Shown here piece after piece: positions 8,816 through 17,152 of a stretch of 64,000 nt of DNA; the first letter of the stretch is position 1, and the number at the start of each line of letters is the position of its first letter. The translations under genes and the position numbers were made by a program. Under the pieces are notes generated by a model. It did not search any database. It was not told the DNA's origin and saw nothing but the letters and a program-made list of their open reading frames with translations. Origin of the DNA: Micropruina sp. Its GTDB lineage: Bacteria > Actinomycetota > Actinomycetes > Propionibacteriales > Propionibacteriaceae. The stretch spans positions 124,001 through 188,000 of the forward strand of contig JADJTM010000002.1 of assembly GCA_016711205.1 (NCBI GenBank), in the 5' to 3' direction.

Positions 8816-10015
8816 CTACGGCGCGAGACCCGCAATGGCCGGTTTGAACCCCATCCGCTTGTTCTCGCAACAGCCCGGACGGCACACGTCGAACCAAGGC
8901 CCGATCGAGGTGACCACCGCCCGCTGATCGACCGGACGGCCCTCGACCCGCTCGGCGACCAGGTCGGCCAGGGCGTCCACGAAGGCAGGATCGACACCCG
9001 GCGTAGGCGTGCGCCGCACCCACAGACCTGCCTCGGTCGCGGTCTGGACGGCCTCGGTGTCGAGATCCCAGAGCACCTCCATGTGGTCGCTGACGAACCC
9101 CAGCGGCACCAGGATCACCCCGCGCCGGCCCTGCAGCGCGTTGATGGCGTCGTTGACGTCCGGCTCGAGCCAGGGCTGGTGCGGCGGGCCCGAGCGGCTC
9201 TGGTAGACCAGCTGCCACGCCACCTCGGGTGCGGAGCGCTGCATCACGTACCCGGCGACGGCCAGGTGCTGGGCGGCATACGCGCCGTCGGGTCCCAGGT
9301 CGAGCTCGCGCGGCCCCGACAGGTGGGCGTCGGCGGTGGGCACCGAATGCGTGCAGAACAGCACCTCGAGTTCACCGGACGCGATGCCGTCCGTCTGTGC
9401 CTGAGCGAGCGCCGCGGCGACACCGTCAACGAACGGCTGCACGAACCCCGGATGGTTGAAGAACGCCCGCACCTTGTCGATGCGCAGCTCGGCCCCCAAA
9501 CCGGTGTCCTCCAGCGCGTCCGCCCAGTCCTCGCGGTACTGCCGGCACGACGAGTACGACGAGTAGGCGCTGGTGGGAACCGCGATCAGCGTGCGATGCC
9601 CGTCCGCGTGCGCCTGCGCCATCGCGTCGTTGAGGTACGGCGTCCAGTTGCGGTTGCCCCAGTAGACCGGCAGCGGCAGGCCCCGCTCGGCCAGCCGCGC
9701 CTGCAGCGCCTCCCTCAGTTCACGATTGTGCTCGTTGATCGGCGACACTCCGCCGAAGGCCCGATAGTGATGGGCCACCGCCTCGAGCCGCTCGTCGGGA
9801 ATGCCGCGGCCCCGGGTCACATTGCGCAGGAACGCTATGACGTCGTCCTGCCCCTCGGGCCCGCCGAAACCGGCCAGCAGCACCGCGTCATAGCTGGTCG
9901 GCACCTCGACATGGGCCGCACCGGACGCCGCCCCGGGCGTCGCGCCGGCCACCAGGGCACCCTGGTCGTAGTGCACCCCGGACGCGGCCGCCGGCTTGCT
10001 GCCCAGCGGGCTCAC
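8816..10015 (-). CDS. hemH: Coproporphyrin ferrochelatase
   Basis: A 399-residue ferrochelatase that inserts iron into the porphyrin, in this pathway coproporphyrin III. The order with hemE, hemG and hemQ marks the coproporphyrin-dependent route of Gram-positives. Motifs: AVLLAGFGGPEGQDDV at the start of the fold, FCTHSVP (catalytic His) and VYQSRSGPP. A C-terminal CRPGCC-x-N plus an internal SSC are the cysteines that ligate a [2Fe-2S] cluster in actinobacterial enzymes. The GTG start at 10015 overlaps the hemQ stop as GTGA, which fixes it. It is the last gene of the operon. Confidence 0.93.
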   Translation of the reverse strand: MSPLGSKPAAASGVHYDQGALVAGATPGAASGAAHVEVPTSYDAVLLAGFGGPEGQDDVIAFLRNVTRGRGIPDERLEAVAHHYRAFGGVSPINEHNRELREALQARLAERGLPLPVYWGNRNWTPYLNDAMAQAHADGHRTLIAVPTSAYSSYSSCRQYREDWADALEDTGLGAELRIDKVRAFFNHPGFVQPFVDGVAAALAQAQTDGIASGELEVLFCTHSVPTADAHLSGPRELDLGPDGAYAAQHLAVAGYVMQRSAPEVAWQLVYQSRSGPPHQPWLEPDVNDAINALQGRRGVILVPLGFVSDHMEVLWDLDTEAVQTATEAGLWVRRTPTPGVDPAFVDALADLVAERVEGRPVDQRAVVTSIGPWFDVCRPGCCENKRMGFKPAIAGLAP

Positions 10016-10683
10016 GCCAGCACCTCCGCCACCTCGTCGGCGCGAATCAGCCGGCCGGTGAAGAACGGCACCTCTTCGCGCACGTGCAGCCGTGCCTTGG
10101 TGGCGCGCAGGTCGCGCATCATGTCGACCAGGTCGGTCAGTTCGTCCGACTCCATCGGCAGCAGCCACTCGTAATCGTTGAGCGCGAACGACGACACTGT
10201 GTTGGCGATCACGCTGGTGAACGCGGCCCCCTTGCGACCGTGCTCGGCCAGCATCGCGCGCCGCTCCTCCTCCGGCAGCAGGTACCAGTCGTAGGAGCGC
10301 ACGAACGGGTACACGCACAGCCAGTCGCGCGCCCGCTCGCCGCGCAGGAAGCCCGGTACGTGCGCCTTGTTGAACTCGGCGTCGCGGTGCACGCCCATCG
10401 CCGACCAGGTGAGCGCCAGCCCCGCCAGCTCGGACGAGCGGCGCAACCGTCGCACCGCCGCCTGCAAGCCCTCCGCGTCGTGGCCGTGCAGCCACAGCAT
10501 CAGGTCGGCGTCGGCCCGCAGCACGCTCACGTCGTACATACCGCGCACCGTCACGCCGTCGGCCTCGACTTCGGCGATCGCGTCGGCCAGCGACTGCGTG
10601 CCCGGCTGGGCGTTCGCGGCGGTGAGCGCGTCGCGCCGCAGCACCGTCCACACGGCGAAGCCGTTGCGGGCCTGCTCACTCAT
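10012..10683 (-). CDS. hemQ: Coproheme decarboxylase (HemQ/ChdC)
   Basis: A 223-residue protein of the chlorite-dismutase-like family that converts coproheme to heme b by two oxidative decarboxylations. The motif YPFVRSYDWYLLP contains the Tyr that in characterised HemQ proteins acts as the radical site, and WSAMGVHRDAEF fits the N-terminal domain. ATG 10683 overlaps the hemG stop (ATGA) and its own stop overlaps hemH (GTGA). Confidence 0.93.
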   Translation of the reverse strand: MSEQARNGFAVWTVLRRDALTAANAQPGTQSLADAIAEVEADGVTVRGMYDVSVLRADADLMLWLHGHDAEGLQAAVRRLRRSSELAGLALTWSAMGVHRDAEFNKAHVPGFLRGERARDWLCVYPFVRSYDWYLLPEEERRAMLAEHGRKGAAFTSVIANTVSSFALNDYEWLLPMESDELTDLVDMMRDLRATKARLHVREEVPFFTGRLIRADEVAEVLA

Positions 10684-12031
10684 CTGTTCTCCCTTGTCAG
10701 TGGTGCGTTCTCGATCAACCGTGCGACCTCGGCCCGGGCCTGGGGTACGACTGCGGCCAACCCGACCCCGGCGATGCCGGCCCCGACCAACCCGAGACCG
10801 TCGGTTCGCTGCCCAGTCAACCACTGGACTGTGCCGGCCAGCCCGGGCGTTCCAGGGGCAGGATCCACCACGCCGTGCGCCGCACCGCCACCGGTTCGGG
10901 CACCGGACGGCCCAGCAGCGCGGCCGCGTCCGGCCGGACCAGGCGGCGCAACTCGGCCTCGTCCAGGCCCGCGGTGGCCGGAGCCTGACCGCGCCGTCCG
11001 TACGAGAGCCGGACGTAGTCGCGGCCCTGCGCCTGCTCGCGCAGCCAGGCCCACTTGGCGCTGGAGTGGGTGAGCGCCTTGGCCGTCACGCCGGGCACCT
11101 CGGCGCCGACCAGCACCCCGGTGCCCCGCGGCTCGTCGCCGTCGAGTCCGGGCGCGTCCAGCACCAGGGTGATCACCTCGATGCGTGTGGTCTGCGGCAA
11201 GGACGGGGCGCCCAGCAGCCGCACGGCCGCGTCCAGCGGCAGCGCGAGCACCACGATCGGCGCGCTGAGCGTGCGCTTCGAGGTGGTCACCCGCCAGCGT
11301 CCGCTTTCGCGCTGCAGCCCGGTCACCGGCTCGCCGCAACTGAGCTCGAACGCCCCGGACGCCGCCCGCGCCGAGCTCACCAACAGCTCCACCAGCGCGT
11401 TCATGCCGCCGCGGATGCCGTGCACCGCGCCACCGGGTGGAGAGGTCCGCAGGCTCGCCGCCACCGCCTCGCGCAACGACAGGCCGGACGCCACCCGCGC
11501 CGCCAGCTCGGGCGCCAGCTCGGCCAGCGCACCTGGTGCGGGTCGGTCGAATAGACCCCGCCGACCAGCGGGGCTGACCAGGTCGTCGAGCACCCGCCGG
11601 CCGTAGCCGGCCGGACCACCTCGGCCAGCGACCCCGCCGACGGCGCACCGGGTGGCACCTTCCCCACCACCGCCCGGACGTCCTCGGCGTCGGGGTCGGC
11701 AGGCATCCCGAACACCAGCCGCTTCGGGATCGGGTGCGCCCCGGTCAACGTCTGCAGCCAGGCGCCCAGCCGGGATTGGCGTGGCGATCAGTTCGGCCGC
11801 GCCCAGCTCGTGCAGCAGCCGCTCGACCTCGCCGCCGCGCACCGAGTAGCCCTCGGCCCCGACGTCCACTCGAAGGCCGCCCAGCTCGGCTCCGGCGAGC
11901 AGGCCGCCGGGCCACTTCCAGGCGTCCAGCAGCGTCACGTCACAGCCGGATTGGGCCAGCTGCCAGGCCGCCACGAGGCCACCGCAGCCGGCGCCGACGA
12001 CGATCGCGTCCGTGCGCGTGCCGGTGCTCAT
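10680..12031 (-). pseudogene. hemG: Coproporphyrinogen/protoporphyrinogen oxidase, several frameshifts
   Basis: Starts at ATG 12031 (ATGA overlap with hemE) with an FAD Rossmann motif VVGAGCGGLVAAWQLA and DVGAEGYSVRG. Homology then jumps between frames: ..LIATPIP to RLGAWLQTLTG near 11772; ..SLAEVV to YGRRVLDDLVSP near 11610; to LVGGVYSTDPHQV near 11577; to LAELAPELAARV near 11535; and to the C-terminal ..WLTGQRTDGLGLVGAGIAGVG near 10830. All pieces of a full-length CgoX/PPOX (about 450 residues) are present in order. Gene order and overlaps with both neighbours are intact, so base-calling errors in this very G+C-rich stretch are as likely as true decay. If truly broken, heme synthesis would need another oxidase. 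Confidence 0.8.
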
Positions 12032-13131
12032 GCGCTGTGCACGTGGTCGACGATGCGGGTCAACACCTCGGGATCGGTGTCGGGCGGCACCCCGTGGCCC
12101 AGGTTGAAGACGTGCCCGGACGCCGCACGGCCGCGGCGCAGCACGTCGTCGACCGCGTCGCGCAGCACCGGCCAGGGTGCACCCAGCAGCGCGGGGTCGA
12201 GGTTGCCCTGCACGGACGGCCCGCCGATGCGTAGGGCGGCCTCGTCCAGGGGGGTGCGCCAGTCGACGCCGACGCAGTCGACGTCGAGGTCGAGCTGGGG
12301 GTACAGCTCTCCGGCGCCGACCGCGAAGTGCACCAGCGGCACCCGGCGGCCCGCGTCGTCGGTCAGGTCGCGGACCGCGTCGAAGGTCGCCCGGGACGCC
12401 GGCGCCACGTGCGTGACGTAGGTGGCGGCCGGCAGCGACCCGGCCCACGAGTCGAACAGTTGCACCGCGGACGCACCGGCGAGCACCTGGGCGCGCAGGA
12501 ACCGTCCAGAGATCGCGGCGCACCAGCCCAACAGCGCCGCCCAGTGACCCGGGTGCCGGTGGATCATCGTTCGCGCGGCCAGGTGGTCCTTGCTCGGACG
12601 GCCGGCGACCAGGTAGGCCGCCAGGGTGAACGGTGCCCCGGCGAACCCGATCAGCGGGTCGCGGCCACCCTGCAGCAACCGCAGCCCGGTCACGGTGCGC
12701 CGCACCCCTTCGCTGATCGGGGCCAGCGCCTCGTCCAGCAGCTGCGGCGGATGCCCGGCGACAAGCGCCTCGACCGCCTCGGGGGTGTCGACCGGCCCGT
12801 CGAACACCGGCCCGACGCCCGGCTCGATACGCACCGCTACTCCGGCCAGCTTGAGCGGCACCACGATGTCGGAGAAGAAGATCGCCGCGTCCACCCCGTG
12901 CCGGCGCACCGGCTGAAGGGTGATCTCGGCGACCAGTTCGGGGTCGAGGCAGGCGTCCAGCATGTGCGTGCCGACCCGCAGGGCCCGATACTCGGGCAGC
13001 GAGCGTCCGGCCTGCCGCATGAACCAGACCGGGGTCACCGCAGGCTGCGAGCCCCGGTAGGCCGACACCACCCAGGACGTCGAGGTGTCCGAGTTCAGCG
13101 GATGGCTGGGCGGCAGAACGGTGGTGGGCAC
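12028..13131 (-). CDS. hemE: Uroporphyrinogen decarboxylase
   Basis: A 367-residue enzyme that decarboxylates uroporphyrinogen III to coproporphyrinogen III. The signature PVWFMRQAGRSLPEYR is intact near the N-terminus, with SDIVVPLKLAGV and FAGAPFTLAAY. I place the start at GTG 13131 rather than 13140: TAAGGT (13139-13144) lies 7 nt before it, so the mRNA is probably leaderless, and the earlier GTG overlaps the -10 box. First gene of the hemE-hemG-hemQ-hemH operon, divergent from hemA. Confidence 0.92.
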   Translation of the reverse strand: MPTTVLPPSHPLNSDTSTSWVVSAYRGSQPAVTPVWFMRQAGRSLPEYRALRVGTHMLDACLDPELVAEITLQPVRRHGVDAAIFFSDIVVPLKLAGVAVRIEPGVGPVFDGPVDTPEAVEALVAGHPPQLLDEALAPISEGVRRTVTGLRLLQGGRDPLIGFAGAPFTLAAYLVAGRPSKDHLAARTMIHRHPGHWAALLGWCAAISGRFLRAQVLAGASAVQLFDSWAGSLPAATYVTHVAPASRATFDAVRDLTDDAGRRVPLVHFAVGAGELYPQLDLDVDCVGVDWRTPLDEAALRIGGPSVQGNLDPALLGAPWPVLRDAVDDVLRRGRAASGHVFNLGHGVPPDTDPEVLTRIVDHVHSA

Positions 13132-13138
13132 AACCTCC

Positions 13139-13144
13139 ACCTTA
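13139..13144 (-). promoter_or_regulatory. hemE -10 box, leaderless start
   Basis: Minus-strand TAAGGT, 7 nt, then GTG 13131. It defines the start of the leftward heme operon. Confidence 0.55.
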
Positions 13145-13215
13145 TTGCGTCACCACGACCCCGACCGAAGCTACGCGCTGCACCGAACGGGGCACCGGCA
13201 CCCAGCAGGGCGGTC

Positions 13216-13221
13216 TATGCT
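13216..13221 (+). promoter_or_regulatory. hemA -10 box, leaderless start
   Basis: TATGCT followed by 6 nt and the hemA GTG at 13228. It lies 71 nt from the divergent hemE box, so both heme units share one short regulatory region. Confidence 0.6.
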
Positions 13222-13227
13222 GGCGCG

Positions 13228-14464
13228 GTGCTGTTGTGCCTGACCGCAAGCCACCGCACACACGACTTCGCCGTGCTGGAGCGGCTGAGTACGTCATCGG
13301 GAACGGTTCTTGCAGAGAAGCTGCTGGCCAGCGACGGGGTCGCCGGCGAGATCGTGCTGGGCACCTGCAACCGTTTCGAGGTGTACCTGGACGCCGATCC
13401 AGCACGCGCTGCCGTCGGTTCAGCAGCTGGCCGGCGAACTGCAGCTGCTGCAGGGCGAAGATGCGGCGCGACACCTGTTTGGGGTGGCCGCCGGCCTGGA
13501 GTCGGTGGTGGTCGGCGAGCCCGAGATCGCGGGCCAGGTGCGCCGGGCCCTCAATCAGGCCGAGAGTTCCGGCACCGCCAGCCCGATGCTTCAACGGGTC
13601 TTCTCCGATGCCCTGCAAACCCGTCGCGCCGTGCGCAGCCGCACCGGGCTGGGCTCGGCCCGTCCGTCACTGATCCGGCTGGCCCTCGACCTGGCCTCGC
13701 ACCGGATCACCGACTGGCCCGGCACCCGGGTGCTGCTGGTCGGCACCGGCCGCTACGCCACCTCGTGCCTCGAGGCGCTGCGTGACCGCGGAGTGGCCCA
13801 CCTCACCGTCTGGTCGCCGTCCGGACGCGGCGACGACTTCGCCCTGCGCCACGGCCTCACCGTTGCCAGAGGTCAGGCGGTGGCCGCCGCGGCCGGCCGG
13901 GTCGAGGTGATCGTCTGCTGCTCGACCAGCGCCGAGCTGTTGGTCACCCCCGCACTGCTGGACGGCTCGTGCCCGGTCACCAGCCACGTTGCGGCCCAGT
14001 GCCCGGTCGGTCAGGCCGAGGTGCAATCCCGGCGCCGGGTGATCATCGATCTGGGACTGCCTCGCAACGTCGACCCGCACGTCGCCCACCTGCCGGGCGT
14101 CGAGTTGCTCGATCTCGCGGCGATCAAGCTGCACGCGCCGCTGCAGCACCTTGCGGTCACCGACGACGCGCAGGCCCTGGTGCGTGAAGCAGCCGCAGCG
14201 CACGCGGACGACGCGGTGGCGATCGGTCCGGCGGTCACCGCCCTGCGTGCCCAGGTGGGTGAAGCGCTGGAGGCCGAGATCGCCCGGGTGCGCCGCCGCT
14301 ACGACGCCGAGACGGCAGAGAAGGCAGAGGCCGCCCTGCGGCACTTCGCCGGGGTGCTGTTGCACCGGCCGTCCGTACGGGCCCGCGAGCTGGCCGACTC
14401 CGGTCGCCGCGACGAGTTCCTGGACGGTCTGCAGGCCGTGTTCGGCATCGAACGTCCGGCCTGA
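13228..14464 (+). pseudogene. hemA: Glutamyl-tRNA reductase, one frameshift as read
   Basis: The GTG start opens with VLLCLTASHRTHDF and ..GTCNRFEVYLDADPARAAV, the catalytic Cys being in GTCNRFE. The frame then closes, and the protein continues in the next frame with VQQLAGELQLL.., ..VVGEPEIAGQVR.., a NADPH-binding VLLVGTGRYA and the dimerisation domain to ..FGIERPA. One extra base within 13411-13420 (GCCGTCGGTT) would explain it. Without it the protein is about 411 residues, normal for GluTR, the first step of C5 heme synthesis. This gene should be essential, so a sequence error is more likely than loss. Confidence 0.88.
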
Positions 14465-14653
14465 GCCGCTCACCCGGGGCGCAGCCGAGAATCACCACCG
14501 GAGGTCGCCGTATTCCACAGCGCCCGTTGGTGTCGGTGTAGCCCAGCCCGGCCGCCGGACGCGCCCGCGACCGCGGGACCAGCCCCGCACAATCCCGCCC
14601 GGAGGGTGAGGCTGCGCGGGGGATGCCCCCCGGGGTGACGGACGCGGACGAAA

Positions 14654-14692
14654 GAACCCACGGCCACCGGGGGGATGAGTGTCCGTGGGTCC
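14654..14692 (-). terminator. Hairpin downstream of the glycerol-kinase-like gene
   Basis: ACCCACGG (14656-14663) pairs with CCGTGGGT (14683-14690) around a 19-nt loop, just after the leftward stop at 14705. The 14465-14704 gap holds nothing else recognisable. Confidence 0.5.
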
Positions 14693-14704
14693 ATCGTCCA
14701 CAGG

Positions 14705-16204
14705 TCAGTGCTGCGGCAGCTTCTTCGTCCAGCCCTTGGTGAGCTCGCGGGCGGCGAGCCAGCCGGAGTAGAGGCCGTCCGCCTCGTCCCTGCTCAGCTG
14801 CGGCTCGAACACGCGCTCGACCGCCCACATGTCCTGCAGCTCGTCCAGCGAGCTGTAGATGCCGGTGGACAGGCCGGCCAGCAGCATGACGCCGAAGATC
14901 GTGGCCTCGTGGTTCTTCGGCCGGATCACCGGAATGCCGAGAATGTCGGCCTGCATCTGGCACAGCAGGTTGTTCTTCACCGCGCCGCCGTCGACGCGCA
15001 GTTCGGGAATCTTGATGGTTCCGTCGGCGGTGGCGGCCTCGACCATGTCGCGGGTCTGGTAGACCATCGACTCCACCGCGGCACGGATGATGTGCAGCCG
15101 GGTGGTCGCGTTGCTGATGCCGATGATGGCGGCCCGGGCGTAGGGGTCCCAGGTGGGGGCCGAGAGACCGGTGAAGGCGGGCACCAGGTAGACGCCGTCG
15201 GTGCTCTTGACCTGTCCGGCGTACCACTCGGAGTCGGGCGCGGCGTGAATCAGCTGCAGATCGTCCCGCAGCCACTGCATGGTCTTGCCCTGGGCGAACA
15301 GCACGCCCTCGATCTCGTAGGCGGTCTTGCCCTGCACCGTCCAACCGACGCTGGGGGTGAGGCCGGCGATCCGCTGCGGCTGCTGGCCACAGTTGATGTT
15401 GAGCACGCCGGCCGTGCCGTAGGTCATCTTGCACTGGCCCTGCTCGAACGCCGCCTGGCCGAACAACCCGGCCTGCTGGTCACCGAGATCGGAGCCCAGC
15501 GGGATGGGCGCACCGAAGGTCGGCTCCAGATCGCCGAAGTGGGCGTCACTGGGCATGATCTGCGCCAGCATCTGACGTGGGATGTTGTAGTGGCCGAGCA
15601 GTTCGTCGTCCCAGTCCAGCGTCTGCAGGTTCATCATCATGGTGCGCGACCCGTTGGACACGTCGGTGACGAAGGACTTGCCGTTGGTGAAGTTCCACAT
15701 CAGCCAGGTGTCGATGGTGCCGGCGAGCAGCTCGCCCTTCTCGGCCCGCTCCTGCGCACCCGCGACGTGGTCGAGGATCCAACGGATCTTGGACGCCGAG
15801 TAGTAGGCGTCGGGAATGAGCCCGGTGCGCTCTTCGATCAGCTCGCCGATGCCCTTCTCGACCCACTGTTCGATGACCGGGACGGTCTGCCGCGACGACC
15901 AGACGATCGCGTTGTAGATGGGTTCGCCGGTCGACTTGTCCCACACCACGGAGGTCTCCCGCTGGTTGGTGATGCCGGCAGCGCTGATGTCCGCAGGCTG
16001 CACGTTCGCATCACGCAGGGCCGCGCGCATGACCTCGAGCTGCATGCTGAGGATCTGCTTGGGATCGTGCTCGATCCAGCCGGGGCGCGGGTAGATCTGG
16101 GTGATCTCGGCCTGGCCGAAGCCGATCACGCTGGCGGCCTCGTCGATCACGAACGACCGCACGCTGGTGGTTCCCGAATCGATGCCAAGGATGTACTTCG
16201 TCAT
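14705..16204 (-). CDS. glpK: Glycerol kinase-like FGGY kinase
   Basis: A 499-residue FGGY kinase closest to glycerol kinase: GIDSGTTSVRSF, QIYPRPGWIEHDP, GITNQRET, the WILDH segment, GDQQAGLFGQ (catalytic Asp) and RVDGGAVKNN. Glycerol kinase makes sn-glycerol-3-phosphate. Two otherwise near-invariant spots differ: the WQ-x-RRT loop reads WSSRQT, and the ATP-site YGTGCF reads YGTAGVL, so a related polyol or triose is possible. ATG 16204 is preferred over an upstream in-frame start because it opens the FGGY fold directly and GAGG lies 8 nt before it. It is divergent from the HAD/RuBisCO-like operon across a shared operator (16291). Confidence 0.8.
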   Translation of the reverse strand: MTKYILGIDSGTTSVRSFVIDEAASVIGFGQAEITQIYPRPGWIEHDPKQILSMQLEVMRAALRDANVQPADISAAGITNQRETSVVWDKSTGEPIYNAIVWSSRQTVPVIEQWVEKGIGELIEERTGLIPDAYYSASKIRWILDHVAGAQERAEKGELLAGTIDTWLMWNFTNGKSFVTDVSNGSRTMMMNLQTLDWDDELLGHYNIPRQMLAQIMPSDAHFGDLEPTFGAPIPLGSDLGDQQAGLFGQAAFEQGQCKMTYGTAGVLNINCGQQPQRIAGLTPSVGWTVQGKTAYEIEGVLFAQGKTMQWLRDDLQLIHAAPDSEWYAGQVKSTDGVYLVPAFTGLSAPTWDPYARAAIIGISNATTRLHIIRAAVESMVYQTRDMVEAATADGTIKIPELRVDGGAVKNNLLCQMQADILGIPVIRPKNHEATIFGVMLLAGLSTGIYSSLDELQDMWAVERVFEPQLSRDEADGLYSGWLAARELTKGWTKKLPQH

Positions 16205-16280
16205 AAGGACCCTCACGTCGGTGTGGTTGGGTGAATCCGGAAGTCTCACCCTAGGGACGGTGTGCCAGACTGGTCAACCC

Positions 16281-16309
16281 TTGAACATACTTGTCTATAC
16301 GTGTACTCT
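16281..16309 (+). promoter_or_regulatory. Promoter with embedded HutC-type operator (site A)
   Basis: TTGAAC (16281-16286), 17-bp spacer, TACTCT (16304-16309). Inside the spacer is TTGTCTATAC (16291-16300), which contains GTCTATAC, an exact match to the GT-N-TA-N-AC core known for HutC-subfamily GntR repressors. Binding here would block RNA polymerase for the HAD/RuBisCO-like operon and could also affect the divergent kinase gene. Confidence 0.65.
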
Positions 16310-16333
16310 CCGAGTTCGTTGGGAAGGACCCGC

Positions 16334-17152
16334 ATGCACCAACTCGACCTCTCCACCGTTCGCGCGGTTGCGCTCGACGTGGACGGAACGTTGGCCGGCC
16401 CCGATTCGCAGGTGTCCGAGCGCACGATCCTCGCGATGCGACGGGTCGCCGCGTTGGGTGTTCCGGTGATCGTGTTGACCGGACGCTCGCGGCGCAACAC
16501 CCTCGACATCGCGCGGCGGGCGGGCGTCCAGCACGTCGCGATCGCCTGCAACGGTGCGCTGGTGATCGATCCGGCCACGGAGCAGAACCTGGCCGTCAAC
16601 CCGATGCCGGCGAGCGACAAGGAGACGTTCCGCGCGCTGGCCGACGATCTGGGGCTGGACCTGACCTGGTGGACCGAGCATGAGATGTATGTCACCCGGC
16701 AAGGGCCGATGGCCGAGCTGATCTGGCAGCTGAACAACGAGCGGGCGATTGTCGCCGACCCCGACACGCTCGGCGACGCGGTGGTGCTGAAGATGATGGC
16801 GATGGCGGACGAGGCCTACCTGGACGAGGTCGCCGGCGAGATCCATCGCCGGATGCCGACCGCACAGCGCTCGCTGGACAACCTGTTCGAGGTCGTCCAC
16901 CCCGATTCGACCAAGTGGCACGCGCTGGAGTGGGCGCTGCGGCGCTATCAGATCGACCCGGCCTTGGTGCTGGGCGCCGGCGACGGCGGCAACGACGTGA
17001 TCTGGCTCAGCCGGATCGGCTTTCCGGTCGCGATGGGCAATGCCCGTCCGGAGGTACGCAGGGTGACGCTTGCCGAGGCCCCGTCCAACGCCGACGATGG
17101 GGCTGCGGCCCTGCTGGAGCGGCTGATCGAGGTACAGGAGGCGTTGGCATGA
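16334..17152 (+). CDS. Cof-type HAD phosphatase (HAD-IIB)
   Basis: A 272-residue hydrolase with motif I ALDVDGTLAG, motif II VIVLTGR, and the C-terminal motif GDGGNDV (metal-binding Asp) of Cof-type sugar-phosphate phosphatases. The cap lies between about residues 85 and 190. ATG 16334 has AAGGA upstream. Its stop overlaps the start of the RuBisCO-like gene (ATGA), so the two are coupled. A role in dephosphorylating an intermediate or a toxic side product of that pathway is inference. Confidence 0.85.
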   Translation: MHQLDLSTVRAVALDVDGTLAGPDSQVSERTILAMRRVAALGVPVIVLTGRSRRNTLDIARRAGVQHVAIACNGALVIDPATEQNLAVNPMPASDKETFRALADDLGLDLTWWTEHEMYVTRQGPMAELIWQLNNERAIVADPDTLGDAVVLKMMAMADEAYLDEVAGEIHRRMPTAQRSLDNLFEVVHPDSTKWHALEWALRRYQIDPALVLGAGDGGNDVIWLSRIGFPVAMGNARPEVRRVTLAEAPSNADDGAAALLERLIEVQEALA

